Source: Triplophysa rosa
Lineage: Eukaryota > Chordata > Actinopteri > Cypriniformes > Nemacheilidae
Direction: 5' to 3'
Assembly (NCBI RefSeq): GCF_024868665.1
Contig: NC_079901.1
Location: 918,730 to 982,729, forward strand
DNA: 64,000 bases
Shown piece after piece: positions 55,536-64,000 of the stretch. How positions within the stretch are numbered: the first letter of the stretch is position 1; every line of letters begins with the position of its first letter. Position numbers and translations under genes: made by a program. The notes beneath the pieces are model-generated. The model made no database searches, had not been told where the DNA came from, and was given only the letters and a program-made list of their open reading frames with translations.

Positions 55536-55660
55536 ACCCCATCTGTCGGCTCGACACAACGTCGAGAGACCGACAGAAAGGGAACGTCTTGGTTACGGAT
55601 GTAACCTCAGTTCCCTGATGGAGGGAACGAGACGTTGTGTCCTTCTTGCCACAATGCTGG
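55536..55660 (+). repeat. DIRS copy D internal complementary region
   Basis: GTCGAGAGACCGACAGAAAG (55562 onward) is the reverse complement of the left edge at 52621-52650. GATGTAACCTCAGTTCCCTG (55598 onward) is the reverse complement of the right edge at 55873-55903. They join within ten bases near 55590. Confidence 0.8.
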
Positions 55661-55696
55661 CCGCCTGCCGCAGTGGTCGAGGGATGCTCAGGCTCC

Positions 55697-55908
55697 TCAG
55701 ACCAAAAGGTGAATGAATGCAGCACGCCGTCTCCCTTTTATACAAGGATATCCGGGGGCGGAGTCCGGCATGCAAATTTCATTAGCCAATTTCATTGGCC
55801 TTTCCTAAAATAGTCGGAAGCGATAGGTTCTCAAGAGCGAACCCCATCTGTCGGCTCAACACAACGTCTCGTTCCCTCCATCAGGGAACTGAGGTTACAT
55901 CCGTACCC
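55697..55908 (+). repeat. DIRS copy D right terminal repeat
   Basis: Inverted copy of 52621-52810: AAAGGTGAATGAATGCAGCA, a TATA-like TTTTATAC, CAAATTTCATTAGCCAATTT and CGAACCCCATCTGTCGGCTC. It ends with GTTCCCTCCATCAGGGAACT then GAGGTTACATCCGTA. Confidence 0.78.
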
Positions 55909-55919
55909 AAGACGATTTC

Positions 55920-57085
55920 ATGTGTTGGAGTCACTTGTGTTCTGTAAATTGTGTTCAACATTAATTTACTGGAAGTGTTTGTCCCGTTACCTGATTTACA
56001 TAATACTTTTGTGAATGAAGTTCTTCAAATGCACACATAAGTTGTGAATGAATGATTTCCCCGATGTGTATTGTGAGGATGTGTTGTGTAGTGTAGTTGT
56101 GTTGGTGTTCTTGAAACCCCCACTGAGAGTTGTTCTGTACACAAGTGCGGTCAGTGCAGACCGAGCGCTTCTGTCTTCTCTCTCTGGAGTTTAATCGAAT
56201 CCCTTCGCGTCATGTCAGGCCTGCTAATAAGGAGAGAGCCGCGGTTTGATATCGCCGGCTGAGCCCGTCGAGCGGACGGCATTAAAACATGAGAACTGAG
56301 GAGCGGAGGATAGTGTTTCTACATGAGCTCAGGACCCTCCGCTCTGTTTGTTTGGAATAAAGAGGCCAAAGAGTAGAATTATTCTGCAAACAGAGAGAGG
56401 TCATACAAACACTTCTCATTCGCCGCTATTGTCCTGCTGACCCAGACAGATTCTGTCGGCCAAAAACAATATGATGTTTCCAATCCTAAACACTAGAGGA
56501 GTTTCATTTTTGACTCGACGTTTTATCTGTTGAATGTTTTAAAAATTAAGAGACCATTTCAGTTGTTTTTCGGATTTTAAATTGGACTATTTATAGGTAT
56601 GTGATTAGGCAAAAATGATCATTTTTGTTTTATTCTGTGAAGTACTAACAATATTTCTCCCAAATGTCAAATAAATGTATTGTTTCTATTTGCATTTATT
56701 TGCAGAAAATGAAAACTGGAGAAACAGGTGAAAATAATAGAAATATCCTCCTTGTATTTTAAGTTCATATTCACTTTTAAGCAATACAACAGTCTTATTT
56801 CTACATGTATTTAGGAAAAACATATTTTCTCACAGTTTTCTTGTGTCACGCTGTCAGTCTTTCACATTGCTGTTGGATGACTTTATGTCACTCCTGAGGT
56901 TTGATCTGGTTGATGTTCAACAAACACTGGACTGGAAATGACCACAATACATCTAAATGATGATGAAATGACCATTTGCAGTGGTCTCTTAATTGTTTCC
57001 GCAGTTGTATACAGCATACTGCACACATATGTAGTATATGTCAAAAGGGTCTGTATTTTTAGAAGGCTGTTGTCCTTATATAACA
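55920..57085. other. Intergenic stretch, unrecognised
   Basis: No coding signal. 56140-56500 is balanced in composition and unique-looking (it includes GCGGTTTGATATCGCCGGCT) and could be regulatory, but that is not demonstrable here. Confidence 0.4.
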
Positions 57086-57255
57086 TCACTTATAAAACGG
57101 TCAGTTCTGGTCCTTGATTCTGATTGGCTGACCCGAGTTCTAAGCTGTTATAAAATACCCCGATTTATAACGGGTGACCACATCACATAGCCTCAATATC
57201 ATTTTATTTACTTTATTTTATGAAAACTTGCTACGCATATGGAATAAGCGTTTAA

Positions 57256-57406
57256 TAAAAGCAATAATCCCTGTGAAGCAGTGGGTTACAGTGCATTTTA
57301 TAACAGCTGAGAGGGTTTAATGACTCCGCTTCGCGTCGTGCCACAACGCCCTTTACCTGTTATAAAATGCACTGTAACCCACTGCTTCACAGGGATTATT
57401 GCTTTA
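57256..57406. mobile_element. Near-perfect 50-bp-arm hairpin (MITE core)
   Basis: AAGCAATAATCCCTGTGAAG, then CAGTGGGTTACAGTGCATTT, is matched by its complement at 57357-57406. The loop is about 50 bp. The wider element may begin near 57089 (CTTATAAAACGGTCAGTTCT). Confidence 0.75.
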
Positions 57407-57777
57407 TTATTTAATAGCAGATTTGTGTGTGCGATGGATTTTGTGTTGAGTAATCATCAAGTTGTGGTGGCTGTAGCATAATAGTTAGTTCTTCATCTGC
57501 TGATTTAAAAATGACAATTTCAATCTGAAGTGACGGAAGAGTTTCTAACAGGCACTTGTTTTCTTTAAAGCGCAAAGAATCAAGCACATCTGTCAAAGTG
57601 TTCAGAGAGTTTGACTTAACTGATAAACGCTAACAGACCCACCAATTATCTTCTTACTCATCTGAGAACCCCAATGACTCCTGGTCATTATTCTTCTGCA
57701 AACACAATGAAAGCATATAGAAGAGCTACCCAAACACAACTGGTTCTCGTGTATCTCCTGACAGTGAACGGTTAAAT

Positions 57778-57930
57778 CTACACTCCAAGAAGAAAAGGTT
57801 CAAAAATGAACCTTTTGAGGTTCCTGGAGATTGCAACTGTGGGGGAAGCTTAAAGGTTCATTTTTGAACCTTTTTAAAAAGGTACCAATTGGAACCCTCT
57901 CTTAAAGGTGCATTGAAGAACCAGCAGAGT
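57778..57930. mobile_element. MITE (AAGGTTCAAAAATGAACC family), copy 1
   Basis: Internal palindromes AAGGTTCAAAAATGAACCTT and AAAGGTTCATTTTTGAACCT. The left end CTACACTCCAAGAAGA resembles the inverted right end (TCTTCTAGGAGTGTA) of the copy at 61147-61386. Confidence 0.6.
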
Positions 57931-58261
57931 TCCTTTTGGAACCCCTTTGTAGTCACTATTTCAGTAGTATTATTATTGTTACTATTGTTATTATTATATT
58001 ACACATTATACTATAACAACATTTCATAACACATGACACAACACCGTGATTCTCCATTAAATATTTATTGCGTACATGCACAAATTTCAGACAAAACACA
58101 AAATGACAATTCATTTTATTTAACATCTGATTGTGATATGTATAACATTAACAAAGTAAAATAATAATGAAATAAAGCACGCCCACCTCACTGCATCCAT
58201 TTATTTAAACAAACAAAACTGCCCATTTTAATCTGTAATATGTGATCATATTTGATCATGA

Positions 58262-60700
58262 TTACTCGCCATCATATTCCAAACCCTCCTGACTGTCTTT
58301 CCTTAGCAGAGCACAAGAGAAAAAATGTTGCTTTTTGACTAGTGTTTCTGTATGTAAGTGAACGGTGAATTTGTCAGTCAGTAACATTCTTCCTAACATC
58401 AGCCATAAACAGAGAGAAAGTCCATTAAGTGATGTATGCAGTGCAGAGCTGTGTAAATCCCAGTTGTATGATCCTTCAGTACTGCAGGGTGACAGTTTCA
58501 GAACCACAGTCTGTTTTTTGAAAAAGTGCAATAATAAGTAATACAAATACAACACTAATAAATTACCTTTTGCCCATCAGCTGCCACACTGCACTGATGT
58601 AGGCTTCACTCACACCTGAGAGAAAGAAAAACAGACAAATTCATAAAATAACAATTAACTTTAACATCTTCAACTCTGTAATTTTAGATTTAGATCTTAA
58701 TGATATCTCACACAGTAGATCACAGTAGAGGAATATGTATCATCAGTAACATCAAGATGCCACAGCCTGAGGTAATGATAAGGATCAGTCATTCATGATC
58801 ATATTGCTGTTATTGTGTATTAATAAGAAACTATAATAAATACATCCCCTTAAAACGGACCAAAATACTGAATAGAGAGAGAGGCAAGAAACCTGCATAT
58901 AAATAATATGTTATTCACCTGTGATGGTAATCCAGATCATTGAGGAAAACTTGCTCAGTGTCTTGCACGGACAAATTCTGCAGCACAGCCAAACCATATA
59001 GTGTATGATGGCCTGCTAAATACAAAATGTTAATTTAAATATACCTTTATACTAATACAGAATAGCATACCACTTTACTCAGATCTCTACATAAATTCAC
59101 CATCGTAGACTTGATGTTTGCATACCGTACAGTGGGCTTTAAAAGTGCAGAGCAGGAGAAGGCACAAATGCATAACATGGGTGGACACAGATCTGGAAAC
59201 AGAACACCACAGATCTGTGAAACTCATTTGTGTTATGTTGTGTCCTCTGCAGTACTCCTTAAGGCCACAAGGCTTTCTCAATGAAATGTATTATTCACAG
59301 ATTATGCATTTATCAGTTTAGATCAAACATGACCTGTAGCATGTTCCTTGTGGTTAGGCATAAATGGAGATCAATTATCCATTCATTAAAATTATGTAGG
59401 CTTTTGACTCTTTGTACAGGTTGTGGGTTCACATTAATGGCAACATGACAGTAGAGAGACACATCTGGAAAACAGAAAACACATGGAATGATTAAAAGCT
59501 ATACAGTAATATACCACAGTAAACTTGATCAAGAAATCATTGGTTTCAGCTATATTCAGTCTTGTCATGTAAATCATTAAGATTAAACAAACATTCACAC
59601 TTAAAGGGATACAGTACTTCACCCAAAAATGAAAATTCTCTCATCAATTACTCACCCTCTGATTGTTCCAAACCTGTATACATTTCTTTCTTCTGCTGGA
59701 AGATATTTGGAAGAATGTCAGATCTCAGCCCCTACTGACTCCCATAGTATTTATTTTCCCTACTATGGCAGTGGGGGATGAGATCTGCATCTGACATTCT
59801 TCCAAATATCTTCCTGTGTATTCAACAAAACAAAGAAATGTATACATGTTTGGAACAATCCGAGGGTGAGTAAATGATGACAGAATTTAGAAGAACTTTT
59901 TTGGGTTAAGTATCCCTTTAAGACAGACTATTGCTGACTTAATGTAGCTGACCGACACAAAATGCATTAAAATATTAATATTTTATGAAGTTTAGTTCAT
60001 TACTTGACAGAATAAATTGTAATAGTCACTAAATCAGTACACGTTTACCTAATTAAACAGACTTTATTTCTGCTTGTTGTGCCTTGCAGACTACAGTTAC
60101 CAATTTTGGCTGTTCAATAAGAAAGCACAATTTTTTTAACGTTAAACACACAAATCTCCATTAACATTCAGTACTTACGCTCTGATTGTTGTCCATATTT
60201 GGTTGCTAGAAATGCGCTTCATCCATTTTGCAGGTGCGTTGTCAACTGCGTCTTACCATCTTTCCCCCTTTCAGTGATATATGTTTATCTTTTTCTCTAT
60301 TTAAAAAAAAGTGAAGGGGTGAAATAATTAACACAAATGGTGCCTTTGTAGCACTATACATCTCTCTTAATAACTTTTTCACTGTCCTAAATAGAAAAAA
60401 GGTCACTTTGAAATGAACTAACGTTAACAGAGCTTCGGTCTGTATTTTAATGTACAGTAACCACGTCTTAACTTTAATGTTACATTTCATTTGTTTTATT
60501 TTCATGTTTTCATAAAGGTCATAGTAATTTTGTTAAGTCTTACCTCAGATATTCGAGCATTTCATCTCAGTTCCTGCGCTCGCGCAGCAGAGTTTGTAAC
60601 GAGCTGCGCCACGCGCGCGAGAGTCATTTGAACGCAAGACTTCGTTCGAGGCGAAGTGAAATATCCCACTTCCGACCTCACAGCGTTCCAGTCAAATACT
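58262..60700 (-). ncRNA. Possible spliced minus-strand transcript, identity unknown
   Basis: Several segments are bounded by good splice signals on the minus strand. They include a CpG-rich first exon ending at a GTAAGA donor near 60541, and 60255-60295 (TTTAAATAG acceptor, GTAAGA donor). Others are about 59123-59190 (TTTCCAG acceptor, GTATGC donor), 58928-59015 (TAG/CAG acceptor, GTGAAT donor) and 58570-58617 (CTCAG acceptor, GTAATT donor). A last segment at about 58262-58515 has a CAG acceptor. No frame across them gives a recognisable protein, so a long non-coding RNA or a decayed gene are both possible. Confidence 0.28.
59601..59921. mobile_element. Palindromic MITE (CACCCAAAAATGAAAATTCT family), copy 2
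   Basis: TTAAAGGGATACAGTACTTC then CACCCAAAAATGAAAATTCT at the left, with complementary GAGGGTGAGTAAATGATGAC and TATCCCTTTAA at the right. The long internal inverted repeat (TGGAAGATATTTGGAAGAAT / ATTCTTCCAAATATCTTCC) makes it a strong hairpin. Confidence 0.78.
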
Positions 60701-60900
60701 TGACAGTCTCTTAACGTTTCGCATAAGTTACCTCCGCGCTAATGTCACCGCAAGCATTTTGGATCATGTAACGCGTCTCCCTGCGCTCGTGCTTGATTGA
60801 TCTGCCCTGAGTTCATAGGTCGTATGTCCGACTATGAGCGCAGTTTCCGATGTTATTTCCAAGTAGTATATGGGAAGAAGCATTCCGAGTTTGCTTGAAC
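60540..60900 (-). promoter_or_regulatory. CpG-rich block, possible promoter
   Basis: CpG-dense sequence (GCGCCACGCGCGCGAGAG) at the head of the possible transcript. No TATA box is evident. The direction is inferred from the donor at 60541. Confidence 0.3.
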
Positions 60901-61146
60901 GTAGCACTGGCTCTTGAACTCACAAGTCTACGTCATTTTTGATGTTTGAAATAAATTAAAACGATTGGAGATGTTTTTCTCTGTGTTTTTCATGGGGAAA
61001 TGACATGTTTATTGTTTGAGATGGTGGTGTCTCAAATTGTTTGTGTATTTAATTTTTTAATATATTCATCTTTAAATATGACTAATGTAAATGTAAACTA
61101 AATTAATTATTAAGAATAATAATAACAAAAACAACTAAACAGCAGA

Positions 61147-61386
61147 AAATCTAGTCCATCTCAGAAAAGGGTCAAAAAGGAACCCTGGTAACAGGCCAGG
61201 TTCTAATTTGAACCCTTTTGCCACAATAGAGGTTCTAAAAAGAACTAGCAGTATACCAAATAACAAAGGGTTACTTATAGAACTTATAAGTTCAACTTTG
61301 AACCTTTTTGATTATTAGAAGTTCATATTTGAACTTTAAAGTTCTTTTTTTAACTCTAAAGGTTCAATCTCTTCTAGGAGTGTATA
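61147..61386. mobile_element. MITE (AAGGTTCAAAAATGAACC family), copy 2
   Basis: Rich in GGTTC/GAACC motifs (GGTTCTAATTTGAACCCTTT, AAGTTCAACTTTGAACC), ending CTTCTAGGAGTGTA. Degenerate. Confidence 0.5.
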
Positions 61387-61846
61387 TAACATTTGAAGGT
61401 ACGGATGAGGAAAAGATTCTCAGTCTGGTCTTCATTAGAACTCAAATATATTACATGAGTGATACAGTACTAATGTTTCGTACTGCTTCACAAGCCACGC
61501 TCATTTCATGCTTTTGATAGAAAATCTCTGTTAAAAACCATTCAAGTATAATCATCCTAAAACCAGTGGCTCCTGAACGCCACACAGGTTCAGTCGCGAC
61601 TTGATAATCCTTCACAGGACAGCTGCCTGATGTGTTTTTCACCTTCTTAAGTCTAAAGTAAACACTATAATGGCTTTTTTCCTGGAGGCAGACTTGTTGG
61701 TCTGCTTGTCTTAAAGCATTCTTTAGAGTGACGTTTAACCATGAGAAGCGGCTGTCACTCATCTGTAGATGTGTATTGTGAGGTCGTGCGTGCGTGCGGT
61801 GACAGTATTTGTTATTTCTCCTCAGAGAACTGGGCTAGATCGCATG

Positions 61847-61848
<2 letters not shown>

Positions 61849-61885
<37 letters not shown>
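61849..61885. repeat. (GT)n microsatellite
   Basis: 37-bp GT run. Confidence 0.9.
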
Positions 61886-61887
<2 letters not shown>

Positions 61888-62949
61888 CGTGAGCGTGAGT
61901 GTGTGCGTGCCGTGCACACACGCTTCGATGAACGTGTGTAGAGATTAGCGCTTGCACGACAACTCATTTTTACCCGCATCCATCAGTCAATATTTACCTC
62001 ATGCAAATGTCTCATCATATACATGGCTGCGCTGCTTCTGGCAATACAGTTCTCTCAGATTCAAGGTGAGCGAGGTTCAGGGCGGACCAGCGAGAGCTTC
62101 CGCTTATATGTGATTGGTCAAAATGAACCGACGTGTTAGAGATCTCTCAGGAAAGTTCAGCTACTGGTGCTGGTTTTCATTCATTGAGTCAAGCAATGTT
62201 TTTATCGCATGCGAGAGAAAATCTTCTTCCAGCTCAGATGCTTCTATCGTATTAATGAAAGCCTTTCAGGTAGATGGAACAAATGACCTGTTACACGACA
62301 AGAACCTTTTTAAACAATTGAAATTGGGTTTGAAAGGAGAAATGAATAGATCTTTTCATCTGATATGACCTGACGTTTCTTTGAAGGAGAACGTCTGTCT
62401 GGTCGCTCCTGTCAGGATAAACACAACCGGAGACACATTGTGCTCCCGTCTGGACAAAAGACCATAGACATTCTCTCTGGCTCTTTCTGTGGTAAAGAAG
62501 ATCTGGCACCTGTGTCAGTATTGATCATTCAGTTATAACTCAATCTGATGGATGAATGATGATTCATGACGGCCACACTATTCTATATGTCTATAGTGTG
62601 TTGTCTGGCTGACATATCTCAGATTCACCTGAAGCTTTTCTGAAAGTGTGTAGCATTGATAAAGTCAGTGAACGTGACTGTCAGTTATATGATTATAAAT
62701 ATCATTATATATGTTTTACGAGGTGGTCCATGAACCAAGAACACACAAACGTATTGATGAATCAAGAATACACAGACTACCAGTCAAACGTTATACAACA
62801 CTTGAGTGAAATGCTTCTCATTTTCTTTTGAGGACAAAAATATAATCGTGCACATGTAAACTCTTCTTTTCATTACTCACCAAAAGCTGATTTACTACAA
62901 ACATGTCTTTGAAATGGTTGACTGAGCAGCTGTTAAGAGCACAGAATAG

Positions 62950-63180
62950 AGCAGTGGTTCTCAAACGTTTTTTTTTTTTTTGTGTGGGTCACATTGGTTT
63001 TTGACCTCCCCAAATAAAGACTTATGATCTTAAAGAATTTGAATTAAACCGAAGACATATTCAATTATACAATGCAGGAACATCAATTCTTTTGGTTGGG
63101 GGTCTTATTTTTCTGATGTTTGATTGCACCATTTTTTGGGATCAATTTCTACGAAAAACTGTGCCCCCGGACATCACAAC
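62950..63180. mobile_element. hAT-type terminal fragment (CAGTGGTTCTCAAAC)
   Basis: CAGTGGTTCTCAAACGTTTT followed by a T run and GTGTGGGTCACATTGG, like Charlie/Tip100-type hAT ends. No matching right end or transposase was found in the window. Confidence 0.4.
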
Positions 63181-64000
63181 ATGATTATCAAGTTTACTTT
63201 GTGTTTCTCCACAGTTTTGGTGAGCTTACTATTATTCTGAAATGTGGAAAAAATATGAAGTTTCTAAAACTTTTGAGTATGATTATTATAAAAAAAGCAA
63301 GAATGAAGCTCCGCCCCTAAGCCTAACATCACTTGTGGTGAAAGCGGTTCTAAAACAAGATCATAGAAATGATTGAATAAGGCATCTTAGATTGTGTTGG
63401 ATTGATCTAAAAAGCTGTTTTCAGTGAATCTTATTCATAAATATTAACAGAGTAATGTAATGTTCCTCCAGTAGGCATGTAGGTGTAACTGTAGTTGGTT
63501 ACCTGTTACAGCCGTTTCATACTGCACGCGTGAGCAGCGCGTAGGGAGAACTTCATCAAAGCGCTTTTAAGTAGATTGCATAACTATGATTTGTTATATC
63601 CGCTGTTTCATGCTCTTGTAGATCTGTGTAGTACAAGTTATAAATAAAAAGCCATCATGCTTTGAAGGCTACGAACTCACCATAGGAGAGAGTGACTGAC
63701 TTGTGATCCGATCGCTTTTCTCTCGCACATACGCAATATAAGCATATAACACGATGTCTATGTAGTTTTATCTGTTTTTTTCAGGAGGTTATGATGACAG
63801 TGGGTTTCAGACAGTACACTGACAGCGTAATGCGATCGTTTTCCACTCCTTCATATGCAATATAAGCATAACATCTAAGATATACTTGTATTATAAATCC
63901 TTTAAATGTGCTGTTGTGGTTTTGGCCAAAAAAAACTCCTGGCAAAAGTGTTTTTGAAACTCATGGCGACTGTTAAAAACACATTAGACACCACTTACGT
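63181..64000. other. Terminal stretch without recognised features
   Basis: AT-rich sequence. Nothing with coding or repeat signal that I can support. Confidence 0.4.

Larger units (their letters stand above)
52621..55908 (+). mobile_element. DIRS-type retrotransposon, copy D (RT deleted)
   Basis: Plus strand: left terminal repeat with promoter (52621-52800), gag (52820-53420), the end of RNase H/linker (53420-53820), YR (53900-54845), tail, internal complementary region (55536-55660) and right terminal repeat (55697-55908). RT and most of RNase H are absent, so it is 3.3 kb against 5.4 kb for copy B. The internal complementary region is the reverse complement of both outer edges joined together, the defining DIRS feature. 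Confidence 0.9.

Noticed and set aside
1..64000. CRISPR arrays, rRNA genes, bacterial operons, viral insertions
   Set aside because: Searched for by eye and not seen. The direct repeats present are microsatellites, LTRs or MITEs, and the window is clearly eukaryotic.

Overview
This window is vertebrate nuclear DNA, most likely from a teleost of the carp/zebrafish group. That assignment is an inference. It rests on a compact, fully intron-split semaphorin-6D gene of teleost type, several degenerate DIRS-type tyrosine-recombinase retrotransposons, and many palindromic MITEs and CA/GA microsatellites typical of cyprinid genomes. There are no operons, CRISPR arrays or bacterial features.

The one clearly functional gene is sema6d (or its teleost duplicate sema6dl) on the minus strand. 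I could place 18 coding exons between 35469 (ATG) and 26668 (stop). All have GT/AG borders and consistent phases, and they sum to 3210 bp, or 1069 amino acids plus stop. The order is signal peptide, Sema domain, PSI domain, a stalk with two in-frame cassette-type exons, a transmembrane helix, and a long proline/serine-rich tail. A further 51 nt of 5'UTR precede the ATG. A candidate upstream non-coding exon with a CpG-rich promoter lies near 39955-40305. The 3'UTR probably runs to about 24.64 kb.

The rest is mostly transposon-derived. Four DIRS copies are present: A (about 200-4671, minus), B (10361-15750, minus, the most complete), C (about 17230-18262, plus, heavily deleted) and D (52621-55908, plus, RT deleted). 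They carry gag, RT (YLDD), RNase H and YR remnants, all with frame breaks. They also have inverted terminal repeats and the internal complementary region that marks DIRS elements. A tRNA-derived SINE sits inside the internal complementary region of copy B. Other mobile elements are a small LTR retrotransposon pair (6821-8620) inserted next to a hAT BED-finger remnant, and a solo LTR with a perfect 5-bp target duplication in a sema6d intron (31029-31357). There are also L2-like LINE remnants (22.0-22.65 kb and 51.84-52.03 kb), a 1.78-kb TA-flanked inverted-repeat element (48491-50266), a 701-bp foldback with ATCTG flanks (15819-16519), a hAT-like element (18326-19448) and numerous short MITEs.

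A possible spliced minus-strand transcript of unknown identity lies at 58.26-60.7 kb. I found no convincing novel biological system. The most distinctive structures are the DIRS terminal/internal complementary architecture with a SINE nested in it, and the transposon load inside one short sema6d intron.
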